A stretch of DNA of 40,411 nucleotides. Source: UBA1672 sp964015995 (GTDB taxonomy: Bacteria > Pseudomonadota > Alphaproteobacteria > Micavibrionales > Micavibrionaceae). Where the stretch lies: positions 1-40,411 of the forward strand of contig CAXHFH010000006.1 in NCBI GenBank assembly GCA_964015995.1. The letters are read 5' to 3'. The notes under the pieces were generated by a model. That model saw only the letters and a list, made by a program, of their open reading frames with translations. It did no database searches and was not told the DNA's origin. Positions 15,795-23,116 of this stretch are shown in pieces (within the stretch, counting starts at the first letter, position 1; each line of letters begins with the position of its first letter). The position numbers were made by a program, and so were the translations under genes.

Positions 15795-16883
15795 TTATGC
15801 GGCTTCGCTGTCGTCTTTTTTGACTTGGCTCATGTCGTCAATACCGCCGATTTTCTTACCGTAATTACCGGAGAAAATATCCTCGGAAAATACTGATTCC
15901 CATGTACCTTGTGTTGAGGCCTTGGCGTATTCGGTTGCGCGGTTTTCGAAGAAGTTCGTATGTTCTGCACCGTTGAGCATTTCATCCATCCATGGCAGCG
16001 GGTTTTTCGTCACGCCATATAGTGGTTCTAGATTAAGTTGTTGCAAACGTCGATCCCCGATATAGCGGATATATTGTTTCACATCATCTGGGGTCATGCC
16101 TTCGATTTCACCTTGTTCGAAACAGAGATCAATAAACGCATCTTCATGTTCGATGGTGATCTCACAACATTCGATAATTTCAGCTTTTAGTTCGTCATCC
16201 CAGATGTCACGGTTTTCATCAATGAAGGTGTTGAACAAGCGGATCATAGATAGGCAATGCAATGTCTCATCGCGCACCGACCATGTTACGATTTGCCCCA
16301 TACCTTTCATTTTGTTGAAGCGCGGGAAGTTCATCAAAATCGCGAAAGATGCGAACAGCGCGAGCCCTTCTGTAAATGCACCGAACATCGCCATGGTCTT
16401 GGCCACATCGCGGCGGTCATCCATGGAAACATCCTGCATATAATCGAATTTATCCTTCATTTCCTTGTATTTCAGGAAGGCAGAATATTCAGTTTCCGGC
16501 ATGCCGATTGTATCAAGCAAGTGAGAGTAGGCGGCAATATGTACGGTTTCAATGTTTGAAAACGCGGAGAGCATCATCTGTACTTCCACAGGACCAAACA
16601 CTTGAGAGTAATGTTTCATGTAGCAGTTATTCACTTCCACATCGGCCTGCGTAAAGAAGCGGAAAATTTGTGTCATCAGATTTTTTTCTGATGCGGTTAG
16701 GTTCTTTTTCCAGTCACGTACGTCTTCGGCCAAAGGCACTTCTTCGGGCAACCAGTGAATACGTTGCTGCGTGAGCCATGCTTCATAACACCATGGGTAC
16801 AGAAAAGGTTTGTAAACGTGGCGTTCGACTAAAAGGGGTGACTGTGATTTTTTAGCATCGTCTGTAGTGGCCGGATTGCCCAT
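15795..16883 (-). CDS. nrdB: Ribonucleotide reductase class Ia, beta subunit
   Basis: 362 residues. The beta subunit houses the diiron-tyrosyl radical needed by NrdA to reduce ribonucleoside diphosphates. The metal and radical residues are visible: D81 in TQADVEVNN, E112 and H115 in SNIETVHIAAYSHL, and the radical Y119, with spacing E..H...Y identical to E. coli E115/H118/Y122. A second iron set lies in FTEGLALFASFA and SVRDETLHCLSM. The gene stands alone, about 6.2 kb from nrdA, instead of in the usual nrdAB operon, yet both have paired NrdR-type boxes. AAGGAG ten bases upstream supports the start, and a strong terminator follows the stop. Confidence 0.97.
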   Translation of the reverse strand: MGNPATTDDAKKSQSPLLVERHVYKPFLYPWCYEAWLTQQRIHWLPEEVPLAEDVRDWKKNLTASEKNLMTQIFRFFTQADVEVNNCYMKHYSQVFGPVEVQMMLSAFSNIETVHIAAYSHLLDTIGMPETEYSAFLKYKEMKDKFDYMQDVSMDDRRDVAKTMAMFGAFTEGLALFASFAILMNFPRFNKMKGMGQIVTWSVRDETLHCLSMIRLFNTFIDENRDIWDDELKAEIIECCEITIEHEDAFIDLCFEQGEIEGMTPDDVKQYIRYIGDRRLQQLNLEPLYGVTKNPLPWMDEMLNGAEHTNFFENRATEYAKASTQGTWESVFSEDIFSGNYGKKIGGIDDMSQVKKDDSEAA

Positions 16884-17014
16884 GTGTTCTTACTCCTTGA
16901 ATTTTTAATGTGTGTTGTACTGTAATGTGCCATCCACAAAAGATTGAGTCTTTTTTTGACGTTCCCATGTGAATAACGGGGATAGGTTGTATAGTTTTTC
17001 CATACACGCAAAAA

Positions 17015-17062
17015 TTAGCATATATGGTGTATATTTAAATTATCATACACAATATCTTGTGG
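17015..17062. promoter_or_regulatory. Pair of NrdR boxes upstream of nrdB
   Basis: ACACAATATCTTGTGG at 17047-17062 matches the NrdR consensus acaCwAtATaTwGtgt at 14 of 16 positions. TTAGCATATATGGTGT at 17015-17030 matches 11 of 16 with a perfect right half. The centres are 32 bases apart, about three helical turns, as known for NrdR tandem sites. They lie in the gap between nrdB and the divergent phosphatase-like gene, so both promoters could be affected. Boxes compared by eye. Confidence 0.82.
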
Positions 17063-17134
17063 TTTTCAATATTTTTTATCCCAAATAATGATTAAAATTT
17101 TGTAATCTTTATAAGGTACTGATACAAAACATAT

Positions 17135-17953
17135 ATGGACGATACACAAGACTATTATTACGAAGTTATCTGGATCAGGCACGGCCTGTCAGAGGGGAAT
17201 GAAGACCCCGAAGCTTATCAGGAGGGTGATCCCAAAGTGCCGCTTGCTGATGAAGGGCATCGTCAGGGGATTCGTGCCGGTCGTTTTCTGGGCGATTATC
17301 TCGGTGATGATATTGATGATGTTTTGTTTGTATGCGGGGAGTTTGAACGTCACAGGCAGACCTATGGCGCGATCTGGAAAGGCATGGGGCAAGAAGGCGA
17401 TCCACCTGCACGATTTGATTCACGTTTGAATGAGCAGAGTTTCGGTGTTTTGCCCTTTATGATTGGCAAAGATGGAGACTATGAATCCATCTCGGCGGAG
17501 TATTCCAAACAGGTGCGCAATACCAACCCGTTTTCGGCCAGTGCGCTGCACGGGGAATCGGCACGCGATGCCAGTGGGCATATCAAAAATTTTATTGATG
17601 GAACATTGAAGCGTGACATGGAAGAAGGCAGCAAAACGATTGTTATCGTGACGTCCGGTCGTGTCATGCAAACCGCATTGATGAATTGGTTTCATTTGCC
17701 AAGTGAATCGATAGAAAACGGAGAACTTAAAAACCCGAACAATTGTGATGTCATCAGGATCAGCGGAACAGAAAAAGACTGGGAAGCGACCAAGATCTAT
17801 GATGGGCCGAGCGGGCAAGCATGTGACATTGATTATATCGCAGGGATTGAGCCATTGAGCATTCCGTCTGTCCCTGATCATATCGCGAGCGAACCCGAAT
17901 TTGATGATTTATTCACTTCTGACACGCAAGATCATGATGATGTTGAGCCGTAG
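17135..17953 (+). CDS. Histidine phosphatase superfamily protein with altered second catalytic site
   Basis: 272 residues. The phosphate-accepting motif is IWIRH16GLSEGN, and GEFERHRQTYGAI matches the second arginine block of the superfamily. The usual second catalytic His (VSHG) is replaced: the strand reads IVIVTS174GRVMQTAL. Family enzymes form a phosphohistidine on the first His, and the second His shapes the phosphate pocket, so this protein may be weakly active, have changed specificity or be a binding protein. The last 60 residues are acidic and disordered-looking. It is divergent from nrdB across the NrdR boxes, and the next gene overlaps its end. Confidence 0.85.
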   Translation: MDDTQDYYYEVIWIRHGLSEGNEDPEAYQEGDPKVPLADEGHRQGIRAGRFLGDYLGDDIDDVLFVCGEFERHRQTYGAIWKGMGQEGDPPARFDSRLNEQSFGVLPFMIGKDGDYESISAEYSKQVRNTNPFSASALHGESARDASGHIKNFIDGTLKRDMEEGSKTIVIVTSGRVMQTALMNWFHLPSESIENGELKNPNNCDVIRISGTEKDWEATKIYDGPSGQACDIDYIAGIEPLSIPSVPDHIASEPEFDDLFTSDTQDHDDVEP

Positions 17954-18347
17954 AGTTTTATTATTGTGTGCAGGGTTGTTCCTGATGGCTTCACCGCTCC
18001 GCGCGGAGCCTGCGGCATTCACTGTTTTTCTTAATGATTTACCGCATAGCCATACGGGGAAGGTTCGTCCGTGTTATCCCGTGATGGCGCGGTTTGAACA
18101 CCCGGATTCCAATGTCACACGGGTGCGGATGCGTTATCCCTATAATCATCGTATGTATATGTTTTTTGCCTTGAATACAGACATTAATATCAAGCTGCAT
18201 GAGGACTACATGAAAAAAGGTCAATTAAGCTTGAGTGATTTCATCGCAGAGGATGATTTCGGGAATGAGTACGGCTCAATGACCCTCACTTTTATTCCTG
18301 TTGATCCTGAGAATGGTGAATTTTGTGATGCGTATTTAAATTCTTAG
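17934..18347 (+). CDS. Small secreted protein, unknown
   Basis: About 137 residues from the first of three successive ATGs, which overlaps the end of the phosphatase-like gene by 20 bases, suggesting translational coupling. The reading frame extends back to 17901, but only the later starts give a proper signal peptide (LSRRVLLLCAGLFLMAS, cut near LRA-EP). The mature part is a compact beta-rich-looking domain with two cysteines (RPCYPVM and EFCDAYL). No family is recognised. It converges with the next gene in a four-base TTAG overlap. Which of the three ATGs is used cannot be decided. Confidence 0.65.
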   Translation: MMMLSRRVLLLCAGLFLMASPLRAEPAAFTVFLNDLPHSHTGKVRPCYPVMARFEHPDSNVTRVRMRYPYNHRMYMFFALNTDINIKLHEDYMKKGQLSLSDFIAEDDFGNEYGSMTLTFIPVDPENGEFCDAYLNS

Positions 18348-18754
18348 TCGTGCGTGGGGTGACATACCAGATCGCTGCCATGAAAATGTGTGCCGCCGCC
18401 GCTTGCAACGCATTCCTCAAAACCAGGCTCGCCTCGTGAGAAAACACCATCAGGGCCCGGATCATACGCAACGGGATCAGCAGTCGCAATCGTTTCGGCA
18501 CCGGTCACGGTTTGATCAATGAAAGGTGTCGCATCCGTTGCAACAGGTGCGGCTAAATCTGCGAATGCGGTTGGGTCCATGAAGGCCGCGGCAGACGCTG
18601 GGTTGAACAGGTTCGTTAAGGCCGCGCCCATTTGACCGGACAGTTCAAACAGGCCAAGTGGAGCCATAAAGACATGCCCGACCGTGCACCCCAATGTTGC
18701 CATTACCGCAAACATAAATGGATTTTTTAAATCGTCAAAACTGTGCTCGCCCAT
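18344..18754 (-). CDS. Small membrane protein with Cys/His-rich tail, probable Zur target
   Basis: 136 residues, family not recognised. A hydrophobic Ala/Gly/Met-rich N-terminal half (about 12-60) suggests one or two membrane or amphipathic helices. A Pro/Ala/Thr/Asp linker follows. The last 25 residues carry ECVASGGG, then THFHGS, then VCHPTHD: two Cys and four His in a short span, a plausible zinc-binding tail. The GAAGGTGAG ribosome-binding region at about 18761-18769 is preceded directly by a perfect Zur-type palindrome. The zur gene is about 1.4 kb away. A role in zinc scarcity, for example a zinc chaperone or uptake accessory, is inferred from these two facts together. Confidence 0.65.
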   Translation of the reverse strand: MGEHSFDDLKNPFMFAVMATLGCTVGHVFMAPLGLFELSGQMGAALTNLFNPASAAAFMDPTAFADLAAPVATDATPFIDQTVTGAETIATADPVAYDPGPDGVFSRGEPGFEECVASGGGTHFHGSDLVCHPTHD

Positions 18755-18774
18755 ATCTACTCACCTTCAATTAT

Positions 18775-18789
18775 TGTTATAATATAACA
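18775..18789. promoter_or_regulatory. Zur-type operator
   Basis: TGTTATAATATAACA is a perfect palindrome (7-bp arms around one base) and agrees with the core of the proteobacterial Zur consensus as I remember it (TGTTATA-N-TATAACA). It lies 21 bases upstream of the start at 18754, where it would cover the promoter or transcription start. The second, plus-strand gene (18919) starts 130 bases away on the other side and could also be affected. Confidence 0.82.
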
Positions 18790-18918
18790 TAACATATTTG
18801 GCGCACCATAAGCCACAGAAAAAAATCACGCAAGGTTTTTGTTATTGTTTTATGGGCATGGATGGTTTTATCATGAGGCCGTTGAGTGATTTTTATGAAA
18901 ATTTTGGGGTGATGAATA

Positions 18919-19590
18919 ATGCTTAACCTACCAAGATTACTCTGTGTTTTATCCCTGATCTTTCTGGTGTTTTGCGATGATGCCAATGCCAAAAATGTCT
19001 GGCGTTATAAGCTGACAGTTGAAATAGAAACGCCGGAAGGTATCAAAACCGGTTCGGCTGTTCGGCAACTTTCAAAGGGTAGGGCAGGCATTACCTTTCA
19101 GGAAAGCGGTAATCCGGCAAAAATATCGGGCGAGGCCGTTGTCGTTGATTTGGGGGGGCGTGGTGTTGTTTTTGCTATTTTATCAGACCAATCTTGGAAA
19201 AATTCATTAGTCCAAGCATTCGGCCATAAAGTGAAGTTTGAAACTGGTATGAAAGCAGAGCATAAAGAAAATATACCAAGCTTTGTTACTTTTTCTGATA
19301 TGGAAGATCCTAAAACAATCCAGATTGTTTACTCAGAACCCACTGGTTGGGGTGCCAAAAAAGAAGATTTGATAGATAACTTCGAAGAGATATTTGGCGA
19401 GGGTGTCAAACTCAAACGCATTATGGTGGAAATAACAGAAGATCCTTTAACCAAAGGAATTGTAGATAAGTTTTTGCCATCAGTTTTCAGAAACAATGAA
19501 AGTTTTCAAGAGTGGTGGCAATCATTAACACTTGAAGAAAAAACAAAATTATCGAGGTTTTTTAGATTTAAACAAGGGACAAAAAGATGA
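18919..19590 (+). CDS. Secreted protein, unknown
   Basis: 223 residues with a signal peptide (LLCVLSLIFLVFCDDANA-K). The mature protein begins VWRYKLTVEIETPEGIKTGSAV and looks beta-rich; similar-looking secreted hypotheticals occur in alphaproteobacteria, but I know no function. The C-terminal half is more charged and AT-rich, ending in a helical, basic tail. GGGGTG seven bases before the ATG supports the start. The Zur-type box lies about 130 bases upstream, so zinc control is possible, though the box is closer to the divergent gene. No catalytic motif is seen. Confidence 0.68.
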   Translation: MLNLPRLLCVLSLIFLVFCDDANAKNVWRYKLTVEIETPEGIKTGSAVRQLSKGRAGITFQESGNPAKISGEAVVVDLGGRGVVFAILSDQSWKNSLVQAFGHKVKFETGMKAEHKENIPSFVTFSDMEDPKTIQIVYSEPTGWGAKKEDLIDNFEEIFGEGVKLKRIMVEITEDPLTKGIVDKFLPSVFRNNESFQEWWQSLTLEEKTKLSRFFRFKQGTKR

Positions 19591-19606
19591 TTAGTAATGA
19601 CTAAAC

Positions 19607-20092
19607 TTACGCCAAAGGCGTTTTTAGAATTTCGATGTCTTTAATCCAGACTGTGCCTGTGCCTTCACCAAAAACATTGATTTTGAGCAAGTCAGGCTTT
19701 TGATCTTTTTTAAGGTGGAATGGCACTTCGTAGACTTTCCAATCTGTATTGCCTATCACAGGGTTATCGATTCCTTTGGAAAAGAACTCGCCCTTATCCG
19801 GCAGGCGGCACCACATTTCTTGATAGGATCGTCCCTTCAACCCTTCTGATTTCATTGTGGCGCGATAGGTCAGAATGCAATTTTCTGTATCTTCAATAGG
19901 ATATTCAAACAGGGCAACGGAATCGATCCCCGCAAATTCGATTTTCCACGCATCATCATCCAGATCAACATTCACACCAACACCGATATTATCATTGGCC
20001 AGAACGGCGTCCGACGGTGAATATGTTTTGAGGCTCTCTGGTGGGCCCGCTGGTTTGGGGGGCGCAAAAATTGATTTAATCCATGACAACAT
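19607..20092 (-). CDS. Beta-sandwich (carbohydrate-binding-like) domain protein, unknown
   Basis: 161 residues from the start at 20092; the frame extends to 20158 but AAAGGA lies nine bases before 20092 and the extension overlaps zur. The segments CILTYRATMKSEGLKGRSYQEMW and GTVWIKDIEIL, with DWKVYEVPFHLKK between them, look like a galactose-binding/CIA30-like jelly roll. The first 20 residues are hydrophobic with a Pro-rich stretch and lack a clear cleavage site, so it may be membrane-linked or cytoplasmic. It follows zur by 23 bases and probably forms the last gene of the msrB-zur operon. Function unknown. Confidence 0.7.
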   Translation of the reverse strand: MLSWIKSIFAPPKPAGPPESLKTYSPSDAVLANDNIGVGVNVDLDDDAWKIEFAGIDSVALFEYPIEDTENCILTYRATMKSEGLKGRSYQEMWCRLPDKGEFFSKGIDNPVIGNTDWKVYEVPFHLKKDQKPDLLKINVFGEGTGTVWIKDIEILKTPLA

Positions 20093-20115
20093 CGGTTCAG
20101 GTCCTTTCTTGTTTT

Positions 20116-20544
20116 TTACGAACAGTTGGCGCAGATACCGTGCACTTCGACGTTCCAATGGTGGAGGGTGAATTTTTCGTTCTCAACTTTATCTTGTAGA
20201 GTTTTAGGCAGGCTGCATAGATGGATTTCATCTACATCACCACATGAGTCGCAGATCATGAATTGCGACCCGTCATGTTTGTGATTCACGTCACAGGACA
20301 CATAAGCGTTGAGCGATTCAATACGGTGAACAAAGCCGTGGTCAGATAGAAAATCAAGCGCGCGGTAAGCCGTTGGCGGCTTCGGGTTTTTGATGTCCTT
20401 GCCCATCGCCTCAAGCACGTCATAGGCGGTGATTGGCTTTTTTGCGCTGTGTACGATTTTAAATGCACTTAGGCGCGGGGGCGTGATGCGCAAGTTATTT
20501 TGTGCGCAATAGTCTTCAAAGGATTTGACAGCTTTCTTGATCAT
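20116..20544 (-). CDS. zur: Zinc uptake regulator Zur (Fur family)
   Basis: 142 residues. The winged helix ends with KPPTAYRALDFLSDHGFVHRIESLNAYVSC, nearly the same wording as E. coli Zur. The structural zinc site is C98xxC101 (FMICDSCG) with C138xxC141 (GICANCS), and the regulatory site residues lie around C84, H88 and H90. With zinc bound, Zur represses uptake genes. The upstream msrB gene ends 15 bases before this start, and the next gene begins 23 bases after its stop, implying one transcript. No znu transporter genes are in the window, but a Zur-type palindrome lies at 18775-18789. Confidence 0.92.
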   Translation of the reverse strand: MIKKAVKSFEDYCAQNNLRITPPRLSAFKIVHSAKKPITAYDVLEAMGKDIKNPKPPTAYRALDFLSDHGFVHRIESLNAYVSCDVNHKHDGSQFMICDSCGDVDEIHLCSLPKTLQDKVENEKFTLHHWNVEVHGICANCS

Positions 20545-20559
20545 GGATTGATCATAGAA

Positions 20560-21117
20560 CTATTCCTCGAAGAGGGAAAGATATTCTCCAAATCCTTCTG
20601 CTTCCAAATCATCTTTATGAATGAATTTCAATGATGCGGAATTGATGCAATACCTCATCCCGCCTTTATCTTTCGGCCCGTCATTAAAGACGTGCCCTAA
20701 ATGGGAATCTGCCGCAAGGGAACGTACTTCGGTACGGGGCAGGATGAGTTTGTAATCTGTTTTCTCGACCACGTTTTCCTTTACGATCGGCTTGGTAAAG
20801 CTTGGCCAGCCAGAGCCGGATTTAAATTTATCGATGGAGGAAAAGAGTGGTTCGCCCGAAACCACATCAACATAGATGCCGGGTTCTTTATTGTCCCAAT
20901 ACTCGTTTTGGAAGGGGGGTTCTGTGCCGTCATTTTGTGTGACGTGCTTTTGCACATCATTCAATTGATTTACTTTTTCTGATTTCTCGGCCATGTCCAT
21001 GCGTCCTTCTATTTGTACGGCTGTTTGATTATCGGCTTGTGTCGGTTGATAGATGGCATAAACCGCAACCAATGTGCCTGCTATTACTGCTATCAGTGCC
21101 GTTTTCTTAAACTTCAT
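20560..21117 (-). CDS. msrB: Membrane-anchored or secreted methionine-R-sulfoxide reductase
   Basis: 185 residues. The MsrB domain spans about 45-185: FSSIDKFKSGSGWPSFTKP, SHLGHVFNDGP and the catalytic C157 in MRYCINSASLKFI. It reduces methionine-R-sulfoxide in proteins. The zinc CxxC pair that many MsrB proteins carry before the first motif is absent (the position reads YVDVVSGEPLF), so this is the zinc-free form. An N-terminal hydrophobic segment (about 5-23) directs the enzyme to the envelope. It is the first gene of a probable msrB-zur-19607 operon, linking protein repair to the zinc regulator. Confidence 0.94.
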   Translation of the reverse strand: MKFKKTALIAVIAGTLVAVYAIYQPTQADNQTAVQIEGRMDMAEKSEKVNQLNDVQKHVTQNDGTEPPFQNEYWDNKEPGIYVDVVSGEPLFSSIDKFKSGSGWPSFTKPIVKENVVEKTDYKLILPRTEVRSLAADSHLGHVFNDGPKDKGGMRYCINSASLKFIHKDDLEAEGFGEYLSLFEE

Positions 21118-21187
21118 CGCCGTATCCTTTTGTCACCATCTTACAGTATCTTATTCGTTTCCAACAATATTTCGTTACAGAATGACC

Positions 21188-22357
21188 TTACTCGGTGTAT
21201 TTGAATTTACGTTTCGACCAGTGAATACAGGGTTGTTCGATCACAATATGCATCACATAGGCCAGGGCTGTGGCAATACCGAAAAAGATCGGTAGGATGA
21301 TCAGCCAACATAATGTCGGGGAATCTATGGATGGTGCTAACAGATCAACCAGAGAAGTCTGTAGAGATATCACAAAAATATGTGTCAGATACATGGAATA
21401 TGAAATACGAGCGATGAAGTTTAAAAAGTTACCGCTGAAAAATCCGGTGGCGTAACATCCCGTGACGAGGCCAAGAAGAATCAGGCCAAAACTGAATGCA
21501 AACAGGCTTGTCATTAATGTCGATTCGAAAAATGTCGCTGTATCATTTGTAAAATGGGGCGATAGGCCGTTTATTGCGAATAAAATACATCCAATCGTAA
21601 ATAAAATATCGGGGGTTCTCGTGTTCTGCCATGATGAAACAGTTGTTTTGTTCTGTAAGATAAGTGCGCATAAAACGCCGATTATTAACCCATCAAGAGA
21701 GAAGTGAAACGGTGTTTTATAGGCCAGGAAATAATGGCTGTATGTGGTGTTCTCTACACCGGATTGCAAATAAATCACCCATGTTTTGGCGATCACATAC
21801 AAAATAAAAAATAGTCCTACGGCGGCGGTTCTTGTGGCTAAGCTTTTTATCTTTGTGACGAACAGCAGGGCAAGCGGTAGTAAAAGATAAAATTTGATTT
21901 CAATGGGCATCGACCAGAACAGACCGTTAATGGACGGGTCGCGCCCGATATAATCATGCAGGAAAATGAAATGCGCGATCACCGGAAACCACCATTTTGC
22001 AATCAGGTCGGCGGTAGAAATGTTTCCGATCACCGGAATGATATAATAGGCAAACAGCGTGAGTAATATGGCAACGTAGTAAGTGGGTGCGATGCGGAAA
22101 AAACGTCTGGCCATGAAAGCACGCAGGTTATCCTTGATCAGGTTTCTGTTCAAAAGCTGCGAGGCGATCAGAAAGCCACTGAGCACGAAAAACAGATCAA
22201 CGCCCATCCAGCCGTTATAAATTAAATTGTGAAAATCCGCACCGCTAACGCTTAGGGTGATTTGGGCATTGTATTTCCAACTGCTATGAGACAGTAGTAC
22301 GAAGATAATCGCGAATGCTCTTAACCCGTCTACCGCGCTTATACGGTTATTTTTCAT
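21188..22357 (-). CDS. Acyltransferase 3 family membrane protein (OafA/YrhL-like)
   Basis: 389 residues. RISAVDGLRAFAIIFVLLSHSSW at the N terminus is the family signature, with the conserved His after the first helix and ten or so membrane segments following. LFFVLSGFLIASQLL and FMARRFFRIAPTYY are further markers. These integral membrane enzymes move acyl (often acetyl) groups onto surface polysaccharides, peptidoglycan or lipids. No polysaccharide cluster is present to suggest the acceptor. It follows the LysE-type exporter by 56 bases on the same strand; no ribosome-binding site is obvious before the ATG. Confidence 0.92.
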   Translation of the reverse strand: MKNNRISAVDGLRAFAIIFVLLSHSSWKYNAQITLSVSGADFHNLIYNGWMGVDLFFVLSGFLIASQLLNRNLIKDNLRAFMARRFFRIAPTYYVAILLTLFAYYIIPVIGNISTADLIAKWWFPVIAHFIFLHDYIGRDPSINGLFWSMPIEIKFYLLLPLALLFVTKIKSLATRTAAVGLFFILYVIAKTWVIYLQSGVENTTYSHYFLAYKTPFHFSLDGLIIGVLCALILQNKTTVSSWQNTRTPDILFTIGCILFAINGLSPHFTNDTATFFESTLMTSLFAFSFGLILLGLVTGCYATGFFSGNFLNFIARISYSMYLTHIFVISLQTSLVDLLAPSIDSPTLCWLIILPIFFGIATALAYVMHIVIEQPCIHWSKRKFKYTE

Positions 22358-22413
22358 AGTGAATTGCGCAAATTTTCATTTTGAACAGGATTTAAAATTA
22401 CACAGACTTTATT

Positions 22414-23028
22414 TTATTTAAGAACTAAGGACAAAGCAATCAGCAGCATGATAATACCGATGATGATATCCAGAATTTGCCATGCTTTTGGCTTTTGGAA
22501 TAGGGGCGCCAGAAACCGAGCGCCGTACGCCAAGCCGAAAAACCACACGAAAGACGATAGCACCGCGCCGATGCCAAAAATATATTTACCCGTACCCGCA
22601 TAGGATGCACTCAGGCCGCCCAGTAAAACCACGGTGTCGAGATAGACATGCGGGTTAAGTAAGCTCACCCCCAGAATGAGCGCGATGGTAGCGCGGGCAC
22701 TGTCATTTTTCAGTAACCCTTTGGCGGTTTGCTCCTCCATTGTTTTGGGTTTGAGTGCGCTGATGAATGATTTAATGCCGTACGCGGTTAAAAACGCCGC
22801 GCCGCCCCACGTTATATAGGTGATAAGTGCGGGCATGGATTCTACAATCACGCCGAAGCCTAAAACGCCCGCGGCGATTAATGTGGCATCACATAATGAT
22901 GCGGTGAGGGCGGTGATGAAAATATGGCGTTCCTTCAACCCTTGGCGCAGCACAAATGCGTTTTGTAGGCCAATCGCAATAATCAACGACGCGCCCATCA
23001 AGAATCCATTTATAAAAATCTGTGTCAT
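22414..23028 (-). CDS. LysE/ArgO family amino-acid exporter
   Basis: 204 residues with about six membrane helices. The family marker GLQNAFVLRQGL in helix 1, ASLCDATLI in the second segment and SLLNPHVYLDTVVLLGG in the fourth match ArgO/LysE exporters of basic amino acids. The substrate cannot be decided between arginine and lysine. No LysG/ArgP regulator is adjacent. It follows nrdA on the same strand but a strong terminator separates them, so it has its own promoter in the roughly 40 bases before the start or is reached by read-through. Confidence 0.9.
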   Translation of the reverse strand: MTQIFINGFLMGASLIIAIGLQNAFVLRQGLKERHIFITALTASLCDATLIAAGVLGFGVIVESMPALITYITWGGAAFLTAYGIKSFISALKPKTMEEQTAKGLLKNDSARATIALILGVSLLNPHVYLDTVVLLGGLSASYAGTGKYIFGIGAVLSSFVWFFGLAYGARFLAPLFQKPKAWQILDIIIGIIMLLIALSLVLK

Positions 23029-23063
23029 ATCAATGTCAATCTACGTGGATATCCCGCAATAAA

Positions 23064-23088
23064 AAAGAGCCACTTCGCGCGGCTCTTT
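23064..23088 (-). terminator. Rho-independent terminator after nrdA
   Basis: AAAGAGCC and GGCTCTTT form an 8-bp stem around a nine-base loop. On the minus strand a run of six or more T follows. It lies about 30 bases past the nrdA stop. Confidence 0.88.
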
Positions 23089-23116
23089 CTTAAATTTGTG
23101 TCTTCCTAAATATATT

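Noticed and set aside
16968..16976. TGTGAATAA before nrdB, one mismatch from a DnaA box
   Set aside because: A single near-match in an AT-rich intergenic region is expected by chance; no cluster of boxes is present.
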